59,932 nucleotides of DNA from Gluconacetobacter tumulicola (lineage in GTDB: Bacteria > Pseudomonadota > Alphaproteobacteria > Acetobacterales > Acetobacteraceae), in the NCBI RefSeq assembly GCF_014174215.1, contig NZ_JABEQL010000024.1, positions 1 through 59,932 on the forward strand. Direction: 5' to 3'. A program made the translations under genes and the position numbers. Shown in pieces: positions 35,607 through 44,341 of the stretch. The notes below the pieces were generated by a model. That model had not been told where the DNA came from, made no database searches, and was given only the letters and a program-made list of their open reading frames with translations. The stretch's first letter is position 1. Each line of letters begins with the position of its first letter.

Positions 35607-36128
35607 TCAGCCGGCCGGCGTGGCGTCGCACCAGAAGCCGAGATGCGGCCCGGCGGCCTCGTCCTCCAGCAGCGGGCCCAGAACCGTGACAGTGTGCTGC
35701 CCGCGCGCGAAGACCTCGCGGCAGGGCAGGGAGAAGGTGGGGTTTTCCGGGTGCGCGCCTGTCAGGCCCAGCAGGGCGTGCTCCGACAATCCGTACACCA
35801 CGCGGCGGATGTTGGTCCAGTAGACGGCCCCGGCGCACATGCAGCAGGGTTCGGCGCTGGTATAGAGCGTGCAGTCGGCCAGCGTTTCGGGCGGGAGGAT
35901 GCGGGCTGCCTCGGCCACCGCCCGCAGCTCGGCATGCTGGGTCGGGTCGCCCTCGGGCGGCATGGAATTGTTGATGGCCCGGCTGACGACCCGTCCGTCC
36001 GCATCGGCGACGAGTGCCGCGAACGGGTGCCGGCCGGTTGCCCGGGCTTCCGCCGACAGCGCGATGGCCTGGCGCAGCATGTCGAGGTCCATCGGTGTGG
36101 CGTTCTGGGGGAAGGGGGCGTCATGCAT
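35607..36128 (-). CDS. Nucleoside/guanine deaminase (CDA fold)
   Basis: This 173-residue zinc deaminase has the motifs HAEL (His65, catalytic Glu67) and PCCMC (Cys95 and Cys98 as zinc ligands). The overall sequence (AINNSMPPEGDPTQHAELRA, VYGLSEHALLGLTG) is closer to GuaD-type guanine deaminases than to TadA. It likely converts guanine or a related base to xanthine. Purine breakdown would fit the PucG-like and AllD-like genes near the right end of the window, though they are 18 kb away. Confidence 0.82.
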   Translation of the reverse strand: MHDAPFPQNATPMDLDMLRQAIALSAEARATGRHPFAALVADADGRVVSRAINNSMPPEGDPTQHAELRAVAEAARILPPETLADCTLYTSAEPCCMCAGAVYWTNIRRVVYGLSEHALLGLTGAHPENPTFSLPCREVFARGQHTVTVLGPLLEDEAAGPHLGFWCDATPAG

Positions 36129-36182
36129 TGTCGTACCCTGCCGGAAAAGCGTGGACGGGGCGGGATCGCCCCGTGCCGTGGA

Positions 36183-36581
36183 TCATTTCAGATCGTCGGG
36201 GACCTTGCCGCCGTTTTCGGCCAGTTTCTGCATGACCTGCCGGTGCAGCCAGACATTCATCGACGCGCTGTCGCTGGTGTCGCCGGTATAATGCAGTTCC
36301 TCGGCCAGTTGCTTGCGCGCGGCCAGCGAACTGTCCAGGCCCAGCAGCTTCATCAGATCGACGATCGACTGTTGCCAGTTGAGCTTCTGCTGTGCCTTGG
36401 CGGCCAGGTCGGTCAGGATGGCGGCGACATCCACCGGGGCGGGCGGCGCGGAGGGCGCGACCGGTGCCGGCGTCTGTCCCGCCGGGGGCGCGGCCGGTGT
36501 CGTGGTGGCGGGAGCGGCCGCCGGGGTGGTGGCTTCAGCATGGCCGAAGATCGTGGACAGGATGGTGCCGAGGATGCTCAT
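36183..36581 (-). CDS. DUF3597-type small protein
   Basis: This 132-residue protein begins MSILGTILSTIFGHAEA, has a proline/alanine-rich linker (about 20-50), and ends in the conserved block SIVDLMKLLGLDSSLAARK followed by LHYTGDTSDSASMNVWLH, which I recognise as the DUF3597 family. Many family members have a terminal LysM or repeat partner, and this one is the short form. Function is unknown. It lies 54 nt upstream of the deaminase gene and is separated from ahcY by a strong hairpin, so it probably has its own promoter or relies on read-through. Confidence 0.75.
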   Translation of the reverse strand: MSILGTILSTIFGHAEATTPAAAPATTTPAAPPAGQTPAPVAPSAPPAPVDVAAILTDLAAKAQQKLNWQQSIVDLMKLLGLDSSLAARKQLAEELHYTGDTSDSASMNVWLHRQVMQKLAENGGKVPDDLK

Positions 36582-36602
36582 GCGCGGACTCTCCTTGCGG
36601 CG

Positions 36603-36639
36603 GCGCCGCCCGGGGCACGTCGTGTCCCCCGGGCGGCGC
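36603..36639 (-). terminator. 13-bp stem-loop terminator after ahcY
   Basis: GCGCCGCCCGGGG (36603-36615) pairs perfectly with CCCCGGGCGGCGC (36627-36639) around an 11-base loop, starting six bases after the ahcY stop. It is the strongest hairpin in this part of the window. No U-tract follows, so it may act as a barrier against 3' exonucleases as well as a terminator. Confidence 0.7.
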
Positions 36640-36645
36640 TGCGCC

Positions 36646-37944
36646 TTAGTAGCGGTACAGGTCGTTCTTGAACGGCCCGTTGACCGGAACGCCGATATAG
36701 TCGGCCTGTTTCGCCGACATCTTCGACAGTTCGGCGCCGACCTTGGCCAGGTGCAGGGCCGCCACCTTCTCGTCGAGCTGCTTGGGCAGGGTGTAGACCT
36801 GACGCTCGTACTTGCCCTCGGGGGCGGTCCACAGCTCGATCTGCGCCAGCGTCTGGTTGGTGAAGGACGCCGACATGACGAAGGACGGGTGGCCCGTGGC
36901 GTTGCCCAGGTTCACCAGACGGCCCTCGGACAGCAGGATCAGGCGCTTGCCGTCGGGGAAGATGACCTCGTCGACCTGCGGCTTGATGTTGTCCCACTGG
37001 AAGTTGCGCAGCGCCTCGACCTGGATCTCGGAATCGAAATGCCCGATATTGCAGACGATGGCGCGGTGCTTCATCGCGCGCATGTGGTCGACGGTGATGA
37101 TGTCGACATTGCCGGTGCAGGTGACGAAGATGTCGCCGCGCGGGGCGGCGGCTTCCATCGTCACGACCTCGTAGCCTTCCATGGCGGCCTGCAGGGCGCA
37201 GATCGGGTCGACCTCGGTCACCAGCACGCGGCAGCCGGCATTGCGCAGCGAGGCGGCGGAGCCCTTGCCGACATCGCCGTAGCCGGCGACGACCGCGACC
37301 TTGCCGGCCATCATGACGTCGGTGCCGCGACGGATCGCGTCGACCAGGCTTTCGCGGCAGCCGTACAGATTGTCGAACTTGGACTTGGTGACGCTGTCAT
37401 TGACGTTGATCGCCGGCACGGCCAGCGTGCCCTTCTTCGCCATTTCCCACAGGCGATGCACGCCGGTGGTCGTCTCCTCGGACAGGCCGCGCACGTCCTT
37501 CAGCATCTCGGGATACTTGTCGTGCATCAGCACGGTCAGGTCGCCGCCATCGTCGAGGATCATGTTCGGCGTCCAGCCGTCCGGACCGGTGATGGTCTGC
37601 TCGATGCACCACCAGAATTCTTCCTCGGTCAGGCCCTTCCATGCGAAGACCGGCACGCCGGTCGCGGCGATCGCGGCGGCGGCGTGGTCCTGGGTCGAGA
37701 AGATGTTGCACGAGGACCAGCGGACCGTGGCGCCCAGCGCGGTCAGGGTCTCGATCAGCACGGCGGTCTGGATCGTCATGTGCAGGCAGCCGGCGATACG
37801 CGCGCCTTTCAACGGCTGGCTGGCCCCGAATTCCTCGCGCAGCGCCATCAGGCCTGGCATTTCGCCCTCGGCGATCGCGATTTCCTTGCGGCCCCATTCC
37901 GCGAGAGCGATGTCGCGTACCTTGTAGTCCGTGCTGGCGGTCAT
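36646..37944 (-). CDS. ahcY: Adenosylhomocysteinase
   Basis: This 432-residue enzyme hydrolyses S-adenosylhomocysteine to adenosine and homocysteine, keeping methylation reactions going. It has the SAHH signatures [15 protein letters not shown] near residue 80 and the NAD-binding [17 protein letters not shown], plus [10 protein letters not shown] and the C-terminal [11 protein letters not shown] that reaches the neighbouring subunit. The length and ends are typical. I checked the 89 bp between it and the upstream dipeptidase gene for a SAM/SAH riboswitch-like fold and found only the hairpin described at 38014-38033. Confidence 0.97.
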   Translation of the reverse strand: MTASTDYKVRDIALAEWGRKEIAIAEGEMPGLMALREEFGASQPLKGARIAGCLHMTIQTAVLIETLTALGATVRWSSCNIFSTQDHAAAAIAATGVPVFAWKGLTEEEFWWCIEQTITGPDGWTPNMILDDGGDLTVLMHDKYPEMLKDVRGLSEETTTGVHRLWEMAKKGTLAVPAINVNDSVTKSKFDNLYGCRESLVDAIRRGTDVMMAGKVAVVAGYGDVGKGSAASLRNAGCRVLVTEVDPICALQAAMEGYEVVTMEAAAPRGDIFVTCTGNVDIITVDHMRAMKHRAIVCNIGHFDSEIQVEALRNFQWDNIKPQVDEVIFPDGKRLILLSEGRLVNLGNATGHPSFVMSASFTNQTLAQIELWTAPEGKYERQVYTLPKQLDEKVAALHLAKVGAELSKMSAKQADYIGVPVNGPFKNDLYRY

Positions 37945-38013
37945 GTTCCGTCCTGTTTCGGTTGATGCAGAATCCCGGCGGGTATAGACGCTCGGGCGCG
38001 CCAGGGCTAGCGC

Positions 38014-38033
38014 GGGCTCCGACCCCGGAGCCC
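38014..38033 (-). terminator. Hairpin immediately after the dipeptidase stop
   Basis: GGGCTCC and GGAGCCC form a perfect 7-bp stem around GACCCC, directly next to the stop codon at 38034. There is no U-tract. It may terminate the dipeptidase transcript before ahcY or stabilise its 3' end. Confidence 0.45.
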
Positions 38034-39044
38034 TCAGGCCGTGGCGATGGCCTCGGCCGCGCGGAGCAGGCGCAGGAAATTGCCGCCCCAGATCGCGGCG
38101 ATCTGGTCGTGGTCGTAGCCGCGACGGTGCAGCTCTGCCGTCAGTGACTGGCTCTGGGCGGCGTCGCGCCAGCCCTCGATGGTGCCGCCGCCGTCGAAAT
38201 CGGACGAGATGCCGACATGGCGCACGCCGATCCGGGCTGCCACATAGTCGATATGGTCGACATAATCGGCCACGCTGACCGGGCGCTGGGCCCGGACCTC
38301 GCGCGGGCGGAGGAAGGCATCGACGGCCGTGATGTGGACCACGCCGTCGCAGTCGCGCAGGGCGTCGAGCTGTTCGTCATCCAGGTTGCGCGGATGGTCG
38401 CAGAGCGCGCGGACGCAGGAATGGGTGGCCAGGACCGGGCTGCGCGACAGGCGCACCGCCTGCATCATGGTGCTGCGCGCGGTGTGGGAGATGTCCACCA
38501 TCAGGCCCAGCCGGTTCATTTCGGCGATGGCCTCGCGCCCCAGGCCGGACAGGCCGCCATGGCGGGATTCGGGATCGTTCAGCGCGGGCATCGGGCGGGC
38601 GGAATCGGCCAGCGCGTTGTGGCCGTTATGGGTCAGCGTCATGTAGCGCGCACCGCGCGCGCGGAACTGTGCCAGCAGCGACAGATCCTCGCCCATCGCA
38701 TAGCCGTTCTCGACCGCCGGGACGATGGCGGTGATGCCCTCGTGGAACGCGGCCTCGATATCCGCCGCGAGGGGGCAGATCCGTGCCGGGCCGCCTTCGA
38801 CCCCCCGGTTGATCGCATCCAGCATCGCCAGGGCCTGGCGGGAGATGGCGGCGTGGGCGGTCGGGTCGGTGGCGCCCTGTCCGACATAGGCCACCAGGCA
38901 GGCGGCGGCGATTCCGCCCCGGCGCAGCTTGGTCAGGTCGACATGGCGATAATCGGTGTCCTGCGTGAAATCGCCCCGGTCGGGCCAGGGGATGTCGATA
39001 TGCGTATCGACGGTGAGCAGGGCGCTGTGCGGTCGGTCGGTCAT
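38034..39044 (-). CDS. Membrane dipeptidase (renal dipeptidase family, M19)
   Basis: This 336-residue amidohydrolase-fold protein has the zinc-site motifs of the M19 family: DTHID (His15, Asp17), [10 protein letters not shown] with its bridging glutamate, VDISHTA and ATHSCVRAL histidines, and the terminal [12 protein letters not shown]. The family hydrolyses dipeptides, often with D-residues or with dehydroamino acids. No signal peptide is visible, so it is cytoplasmic despite the family name. It could recycle cell-wall dipeptides. Confidence 0.9.
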   Translation of the reverse strand: MTDRPHSALLTVDTHIDIPWPDRGDFTQDTDYRHVDLTKLRRGGIAAACLVAYVGQGATDPTAHAAISRQALAMLDAINRGVEGGPARICPLAADIEAAFHEGITAIVPAVENGYAMGEDLSLLAQFRARGARYMTLTHNGHNALADSARPMPALNDPESRHGGLSGLGREAIAEMNRLGLMVDISHTARSTMMQAVRLSRSPVLATHSCVRALCDHPRNLDDEQLDALRDCDGVVHITAVDAFLRPREVRAQRPVSVADYVDHIDYVAARIGVRHVGISSDFDGGGTIEGWRDAAQSQSLTAELHRRGYDHDQIAAIWGGNFLRLLRAAEAIATA

Positions 39045-39116
39045 GATGAGGCAGTGTAGGCCGGAAACGGCCGGTCCGTAAGGGACTCACCTGCTCTGTC
39101 TGTCCGAATGAAAGGA

Positions 39117-39144
39117 CCCTGCGCCCCTCGGGAAGGGCGCAGGG
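39117..39144 (-). terminator. Rho-independent terminator after satP
   Basis: CCCTGCGCCC (39117-39126) and GGGCGCAGGG (39135-39144) form a perfect 10-bp stem with an eight-base loop. On the minus strand it is followed by TCCTTTCATT, a modest U-rich tail. It lies 37 nt beyond the satP stop. Confidence 0.75.
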
Positions 39145-39154
39145 CAGGGATAGT

Positions 39155-39186
39155 CACAGGTCCGTTCAGGCACAGGTCCGTTCAGG
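39155..39186. repeat. Perfect 16-bp tandem duplication at the satP stop codon
   Basis: CACAGGTCCGTTCAGG is repeated head to tail at 39155-39170 and 39171-39186. The satP stop codon (39182-39184) lies inside the second copy, and the first copy adds only 3' untranslated sequence. It looks like a recent replication-slippage event. Confidence 0.85.
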
Positions 39187-39778
39187 CGGGAACGCCCGTG
39201 ACGTGCCGGGGCGCCTGCGGGGCGGGAAGGCCGGCCGGCAGGATGGGATGGCCGAACTGGGCCTCGATCACTTCCGCCATGGCGAGATACAGGGCGGAGG
39301 CGCCGCAGAGCAGCCCCTCATACCCCGCGATGCGGGTGATCATGAGATTGCCTGTCCACTCGCCCAGCGCGAGCAGGAAGAACAGGAGCGTCAGTGAGGA
39401 GAACACGAACTGCAGCACGCGGTTGCTGCGCAGCGTGCCGATGAACATGAAGCCCGTGAAAACGCCCCAGAGCGCGAGATAGGCCCCCATGGCCGGGGCG
39501 GTCGCCGCCGGGATCAGGCCGAATTTCGGCAGGATGACGAGCAGGACGAGGGAGATCCAGAACGCGCCATAGGCCGTGAAGGCCGTCAGCCCGAACGTGT
39601 TGCCCTTGGGATATTCAAGCAGCCCGGCCAGGATCTGGGCCCATCCGCCGAAGATGATCCCCATGGCCAGGACCGACGAATTGAGCGGCAGGAAACCGGC
39701 ATTGCAGAGATTGAGCAGGATCGTCGTCATCCCGAAGCCGGCGAGACCGAGGGGCGCTGGATTGGCGAGAGGTTTCAT
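39182..39778 (-). CDS. satP: SatP/YaaH-type acetate permease (GPR1/FUN34 family)
   Basis: This 198-residue, six-helix membrane protein carries the family signature NPAPLGLAGFGMTT near its N-terminus, then FGGWAQILAGLLEYPKGNTFG and AFTAYGAFWISLVLL. It moves acetate (and succinate) with protons across the inner membrane, a fitting function for an acetic acid bacterium. The ATG at 39778 has GGAG about nine bases upstream. An ATG five codons earlier overlaps that site, so the shorter start is better. The AT-rich 39830-39900 upstream contains a TATAAA-like -10. Confidence 0.92.
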   Translation of the reverse strand: MKPLANPAPLGLAGFGMTTILLNLCNAGFLPLNSSVLAMGIIFGGWAQILAGLLEYPKGNTFGLTAFTAYGAFWISLVLLVILPKFGLIPAATAPAMGAYLALWGVFTGFMFIGTLRSNRVLQFVFSSLTLLFFLLALGEWTGNLMITRIAGYEGLLCGASALYLAMAEVIEAQFGHPILPAGLPAPQAPRHVTGVPA

Positions 39779-39996
39779 GACGGGAAACTCCATCGGCCAC
39801 AGGGGCTGTCCGATCAGCCCGAAACGCTGTGACCGTCGGGATTTTTCTCGTCCTTTTTATAGAAAGGAACAATAACAAATATATGTTAGGTGAATAGGTC
39901 GCGGTCACAAGGCGGTTATCCTCCGCAGGCTCATGATCGTGCGGGAGCGACCCGATCTTACGACCGATGGTCGGTGCGACAGGACCGGGTCGGGCG

Positions 39997-40224
39997 TTAT
40001 TCTTCGTCCGTCGTCAGTTTTTCCCGGGGCGTGGCGTTACATTTCTGTTCCTCGATGATCGCGATGATGGCCTCGCTCACGGTCTGCCAGCGTGCGGCAC
40101 GGACCTCGTCGCCGGCATCCCGCGCCTGGGCAAGATGGGTGCGCGCGATCAGCAGGGCGTGGGAGCCGTGATGGTCCACCAGTTCGATCGCCTCGACCGG
40201 GATCAGTTTGTGCAGGGTCCGCAT
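39997..40224 (-). CDS. Small protein of unknown function (75 aa)
   Basis: It begins MRTLHKLIPVEAIELVDHHG and is mostly helical and charged, with a single cysteine near the C-terminus (EEQKCNATP). There is no signal peptide or membrane segment. Codon use is normal for the window and the gene stands alone between divergent regions, with 218 bp to satP and 291 bp to the SDR gene. The start at 40224 has GGAGG about five bases before the ATG. I do not recognise the family. Confidence 0.6.
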   Translation of the reverse strand: MRTLHKLIPVEAIELVDHHGSHALLIARTHLAQARDAGDEVRAARWQTVSEAIIAIIEEQKCNATPREKLTTDEE

Positions 40225-40515
40225 GTCCGCCTCCTGTATCGGACGGATGTCGGAACTTGACGTGGCGCGTGCCGGGTCGCCGTGCAAGCGGGTATCGGGG
40301 ATGTGATCGGGCTGTCGAAGCGATTTTTAAAAGAGTGTGACATTAAAAGGAAAGAACGGGTTTAGACGGATGGTCTCGCCGCTGGGTGGGCGGCGGCCCT
40401 CGCGCCGCCGGGGGGGAGCTGGTATACGGGCGGGCCGTCATTCCGTGGCAAGCAGGCCTGTCGCGGATCGACCATCACAGCGTGAAGAGCGGCTGCCTTG
40501 CCCCAGGAAAATGGA

Positions 40516-41310
40516 TTGTCCCGTCAGAAGACCGTCATCGTCAGCGGAGCGACCGGTGGAATCGGGCAGTTTCTGTGCCGTCGGCTGCGCCAGGACGGTT
40601 ATCGGATCGTCATCCTGTCGCGTCGCGCGGACGTGCCGCCCGGTATCGAGGCCGATCTGGCCGTGCGCTGCGACCTGATGGATGCGGGCGCGATCGCGGC
40701 GGCGGGGCGGACCGTTCGTGACGCCTGCCCGACGATCGACCTGTTCATTTCCTGTGCGGGCACGATCTCTCCCCAGCCCGTTGGCGCCCTGGATGGCGAG
40801 GATGTCCGACGGCAGGTGGACACCAATCTGACCGGCGTGATCCTGCTGACCAATGAAATGCTGCCGAACATCGTGGCCGGTGGGCGGGTGCTGTTCGTCA
40901 ACTCGATGGCGGGCGTGTTTCCGCTGGCGGGCAGTGCCGTCTATACCGCGTCGAAATTCGGGTTGCGCGGTTTCGCGCGGGCCCTGGCGCTGGAACTGAG
41001 GCCCCGGCGCATCCGTGTCACGTCGGTGTTTCCCGGGAGCGTGGATACGGCCATGTTCCGCGAGGAAATGGAGCAGGGCGGGTCGCTGCTGAACTTCATG
41101 TCCTGGCCGCAGGCGCCCGAGCGGGCGGCGGACTGGATTCTGGGGGCGGCGCGGGGCGGGAAGGAGGAGCATTTCCCGTCGCTCGTCGACAGGATCTTTC
41201 CTCCGCTGTTCTTATGGTCGCCGGTTTTCCTGCGCCTGTGCCTGCCGGTCATGATCGTGTGGTCGCATCTGACCCGATGGTACTATCTGCGGCGGCAGGC
41301 GCGCGGCTAG
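40516..41310 (+). CDS. Short-chain dehydrogenase/reductase
   Basis: This SDR of about 264 residues has the cofactor motif SGATGGIGQF near the N-terminus, an NNAG-equivalent SCAGTIS, the catalytic serine region (VNSMAGVFPLAG) and YTASK with the catalytic Tyr and Lys. The last 40 residues are hydrophobic and basic (LRLCLPVMIVWSHLTRWYYL), suggesting membrane association. The substrate is unknown. I chose a TTG start at 40516 because AGGAAAATGGA precedes it at good spacing. A TTG at 40498 would add six residues. The 291 bp upstream show no gene. Confidence 0.82.
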   Translation: MSRQKTVIVSGATGGIGQFLCRRLRQDGYRIVILSRRADVPPGIEADLAVRCDLMDAGAIAAAGRTVRDACPTIDLFISCAGTISPQPVGALDGEDVRRQVDTNLTGVILLTNEMLPNIVAGGRVLFVNSMAGVFPLAGSAVYTASKFGLRGFARALALELRPRRIRVTSVFPGSVDTAMFREEMEQGGSLLNFMSWPQAPERAADWILGAARGGKEEHFPSLVDRIFPPLFLWSPVFLRLCLPVMIVWSHLTRWYYLRRQARG

Positions 41311-41318
41311 GCGGGGCG

Positions 41319-41663
41319 TCAGTTTTCCTCGACGGGCAGTTCCTGCACCCGCACGGCCTTGCCGGTACGGTCGTAATAGAAGATCGCGTTGCCGCGCCGT
41401 TCGGCATAGCCGTCCGGCGTGCCCTGCGGCGTCCAGAACAGCAGGCGGTTGGCGTCGGACTGTTCGACCACCCTGTCGCCGGCGGGGCGAAAATGGAACT
41501 GGCTGAAATCCTTGTGCGCGCTGGGCACCGGCGGGCGGATGGCCAGCTGATGCATCGACGGGCCCTTGGCCTCGTCATCTTCCTGCGCGAGCGCCAGCGC
41601 CGGCGCGCCCGTGGCGGCGAGGCAGAGGGATACCGCCAGAATACGCAGTGTTCTGTCCTGCAT
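41319..41663 (-). CDS. Small secreted protein of unknown function
   Basis: This 114-residue protein has a signal peptide (MQDRTLRILAVSLCLAATGA, cleavage near ALAQ). The mature domain (QFHFRPAGDRVVEQSDANRL, FWTPQGTPDGYAERRGNAIF) is rich in charged and aromatic residues and has no cysteine. GGAGGA lies ten bases before the ATG at 41663, which decides the start against a much longer open frame. I recognise no family. It converges on the SDR gene with only 8 bp between the stops. Confidence 0.65.
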   Translation of the reverse strand: MQDRTLRILAVSLCLAATGAPALALAQEDDEAKGPSMHQLAIRPPVPSAHKDFSQFHFRPAGDRVVEQSDANRLLFWTPQGTPDGYAERRGNAIFYYDRTGKAVRVQELPVEEN

Positions 41664-41678
41664 GACCGTATCCTCCTT

Positions 41679-41708
41679 CGTCCTGTGGTCCGGCGTCCTG
41701 TGGTCCGG
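41679..41708. repeat. Perfect 15-bp tandem duplication
   Basis: CGTCCTGTGGTCCGG occurs twice head to tail at 41679-41693 and 41694-41708, in the 104-bp gap between the small secreted protein and the porin. It is an independent slippage duplication, similar in kind to the one at 39155-39186. Confidence 0.85.
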
Positions 41709-41767
41709 TCGGCGGGAACATCCTCCGTTTTTCTCTCCGGCGCAACCGGCCGTGTTAACCGGCAGTG

Positions 41768-43627
41768 TTACTGGAAGGGCAGGTAGCGGAAATCGAAGAA
41801 GATCTGGCTGACGCTGGTGGAGGGGGCGCCGCCGATGCCTTTCCAGGTCTGCAGGCGCGAATAGGCGAGCTGGGTTCCGACCTCGACCGTGCCATACCGG
41901 CCCTGGAGGAAGCGCCACCAGGCGCCGACGGTGAATTCCTGCACCGAGCGGATGCTGGCCGTGCAGGCCAGCGGCGACATTTCCACCTCGCACCCTGCGT
42001 TGGAAGACATGGGGTTGCCGTAACCGTAGGCTGAGCCGCCGGAGGAGAAATAGCTCCGGCCCGAACGCTGCATGCCGTAATAGCCATAGACGTCGATCCG
42101 CTGATCCGGATGGGCGACGATGCCTGCTGTTGCCTGCGCATCGGGCAGGGGTTTCGGCTTGCCCTGGGCATTCAGCGTGACGTCCGGCAGCAGGACCGAC
42201 CCGTAGCGGCCGACGCCGACTCCCGCGAGCCCGGACAGGTGGATTTCGACCCTGTGGGGGATGACCGGCAGCACCGCCGACGCGCCGCCGCCGCCGGCGA
42301 TGGCTGTGTTGTTATGGCCCGTGCCGTTCGCGAAGACGCGATCATGGGGGAAGCGGACGATTCCTTCGGCCTCGTAATGGCCCCAGGCCGGGTCCCACGC
42401 GACCTTGCCGATGACGTCGGGCGCGATTTCGTCGGAATAATTGGTGGTGAATTCGGTCAGGCCGGTGCCGTTGGCGCCGATGGTGGCCGTGCCGCCATTG
42501 GGCAGCGCGACCGTGCCGTTATCATTGTCGAAGCCCGTGGTGTCGTAGATCGTCGCGGGATTTTCGATCGACAGGCCGAGCCACAGCCGGTGGTGCAGCA
42601 TGTCATGGACGAAGCGGGCCTGCCATTGCCGGGTCCAGGTCTGGCCGGCCAGCATGGAGGATTCGATGGTCTCGGGCAGGCTTTCCTGCCGGGCGACGAT
42701 GCCGACGCGGCCGGGGGTCATCAGGCTCCAGGCCTGACCGATCAGCAGGTGGTTGCCGTCGCGCGTGTCGTCATAGCTCAGATAGGCCTGGCGCAGGCGC
42801 GGTACATAGGCGTTGCTTTCGTACGGGTTTGTGGTTTCCGCACCGGCGCCGAAATCGGTTTCGACGAAACCGGACACGGTCGTATACGAGTCGATATTGG
42901 CGCGGGCCATGAGCGAGAATCGGCTGTAGCGCGGGCTGCCTTCGAAGCTGTTCTCGTGATAATTGGCGCTGTGGGGGAACGGCATGGCCGTCCAGTAATT
43001 GAACGTGCCCGATGCGATATGGCGATTTTCCAGAACAGCCGAAGTGTCGAAGAAGCCGCCGAGGATGACCGTGACCGGCCCGACATGGAACACGCCATGA
43101 TCGCCCAGCGCACCGGCGGCCTGCGCGCCGGCGGTTTCGCGCGGGTGGGGGCCGACATTATTGTCGGCGACGCGGTTGACCATGTCTTCGTCGCGGTGGC
43201 GGACCACGGCGGCGTAGGTTGGCGTGTCTTCGCCGATCGTGGGCGTGGGGGCTTCGCCGGGATACAGATGGGCATGGTTTGCCTGGCCGGGGGCGGGTTT
43301 TTCGGTCGTGCGGGCCAGTTGGCGTGACCCCGCCGCGCCGTGCCCGGAAGAGGGATGGTCGTGCGTGACTGATTCGTTGGCGGTGGCCGTGTGGGCCAGG
43401 TGCAGATGGGCCCGATGCTGCGCCAGTTCGCGGCGCATCGCCATCAGGTCCCTCTGCAGTTCGAGCTGCTGCTCCTGGATGCGGGAGATCTGGTTCTCCA
43501 TCGCCTCGATCGCTTCGGCTTCCTCCGGCCCCTGGCCCTGGGCATGGGCGGCGGCCGGTACGAGCGTGGAGCAGCAGAGCAGGAACAGCGGGAAGGGCCG
43601 CTTTATGGGCAGGGAGGGCAATGGCAT
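41768..43627 (-). CDS. DcaP-like outer-membrane porin with N-terminal coiled coil
   Basis: This 619-residue protein has a signal peptide (MPLPSLPIKRPFPLFLLCCS, cleavage near AHA). A predicted coiled coil follows (about 35-70, EAIEAMENQISRIQEQQLEL), then a His/Pro-rich linker, and then a long beta-rich domain of alternating strands that ends in an aromatic residue (FDFRYLPFQ). Such N-terminal coiled coils with a C-terminal barrel are typical of DcaP-type trimeric porins. The 43627 ATG lacks a good ribosome site, while a TTG at 43675 would start 16 residues earlier. The substrate is not visible. Confidence 0.65.
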   Translation of the reverse strand: MPLPSLPIKRPFPLFLLCCSTLVPAAAHAQGQGPEEAEAIEAMENQISRIQEQQLELQRDLMAMRRELAQHRAHLHLAHTATANESVTHDHPSSGHGAAGSRQLARTTEKPAPGQANHAHLYPGEAPTPTIGEDTPTYAAVVRHRDEDMVNRVADNNVGPHPRETAGAQAAGALGDHGVFHVGPVTVILGGFFDTSAVLENRHIASGTFNYWTAMPFPHSANYHENSFEGSPRYSRFSLMARANIDSYTTVSGFVETDFGAGAETTNPYESNAYVPRLRQAYLSYDDTRDGNHLLIGQAWSLMTPGRVGIVARQESLPETIESSMLAGQTWTRQWQARFVHDMLHHRLWLGLSIENPATIYDTTGFDNDNGTVALPNGGTATIGANGTGLTEFTTNYSDEIAPDVIGKVAWDPAWGHYEAEGIVRFPHDRVFANGTGHNNTAIAGGGGASAVLPVIPHRVEIHLSGLAGVGVGRYGSVLLPDVTLNAQGKPKPLPDAQATAGIVAHPDQRIDVYGYYGMQRSGRSYFSSGGSAYGYGNPMSSNAGCEVEMSPLACTASIRSVQEFTVGAWWRFLQGRYGTVEVGTQLAYSRLQTWKGIGGAPSTSVSQIFFDFRYLPFQ

Positions 43628-43675
43628 TCGGGGACAATCGCATGAAGGCTGATGAAGTTTCTGCGAGTATGTCAA

Positions 43676-43770
43676 AAGATTTCTCAGAAAAGGTAAATAA
43701 TAATTTCTTTTAGTTTTGTTTCATTATGAAATATATTGAATTTAACATATTCAAATTTAGAATTAATTGA
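43676..43770. promoter_or_regulatory. AT-rich control region with two inverted repeats
   Basis: A sharp drop in GC content separates the divergent porin and VOC genes. It contains the near-perfect palindrome TTTCAT-t-ATGAAA (43719-43731) and the inverted repeat TTGAAT-ttaacat-ATTCAA (43736-43754). These look like operator sites or a supercoiling-sensitive promoter for the porin. No transcription factor can be named from sequence alone. The remaining 137 bp up to 43907 hold no gene. Confidence 0.5.
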
Positions 43771-43907
43771 TGTCAGATGCCCGTTTCCGCGCGGCCGGTG
43801 GCCTGCATCGGAGACTCAAAGCCTGTCTGGAAATGCGGGCTGGACCGTATGCCGCCGGGGCCGATATGTCGCTCATGGAAAGACATGCGGGGAAGGAGCC
43901 CGAAACG

Positions 43908-44309
43908 ATGGCGAAGCTGATCCATTCCATGATCCGGGTGCGGGACGAGGCGGCGTCGCTGGCCTTCTACGAGCGGGCCTTCGGCCTGACCGTGGCCGAC
44001 CGGCTGGTGTTCGACGGGTTCACCCTGATCTATCTGTCCAACGCCGAGCAGACTTTCGAGCTGGAACTGACGGTCAATCACGATCGCGACCGGCCCTATG
44101 AACTGGGGGACGGGTATGGGCATCTGGCGGTGTCGGTCGAGGATGTCGAGGCCGAACATGCCCGTTTCGTCAGCGAGGGGCTATCGCCGCTGCCGGTGAA
44201 GCAACTGGCGCTGGGGGATCGGGTGGTCGGCCGCTTCTTCTTCGTCGTCGATCCGGACGGGTACAGGATCGAGGTGCTGCAGCGCGGCGCGCCCGGTCGT
44301 TTCCTTTGA
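43908..44309 (+). CDS. gloA: VOC-family lactoylglutathione lyase-like protein
   Basis: This 133-residue protein consists of two beta-alpha-beta-beta-beta units as in glyoxalase I. Metal-ligand candidates are His5 (KLIHSMIRV), the glutamates in FELELTVNH, the histidine in GHLAVSVED and the glutamate in YRIEVLQRG. It likely detoxifies methylglyoxal with glutathione. GGAAGGAG stands ten bases before the ATG at 43908, which settles the start against an in-frame ATG 141 bases upstream. It precedes dapF by 32 nt. Confidence 0.82.
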   Translation: MAKLIHSMIRVRDEAASLAFYERAFGLTVADRLVFDGFTLIYLSNAEQTFELELTVNHDRDRPYELGDGYGHLAVSVEDVEAEHARFVSEGLSPLPVKQLALGDRVVGRFFFVVDPDGYRIEVLQRGAPGRFL

Positions 44310-44341
44310 TATGAGCGGGGCGCGTGGCCTATAAGGCGCGC

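Noticed and set aside
37945-38033. SAM or SAH riboswitch before ahcY
   Set aside because: The gap is only 89 bp and contains just a simple hairpin at the dipeptidase stop. No pseudoknot-like pairing or known core was seen.
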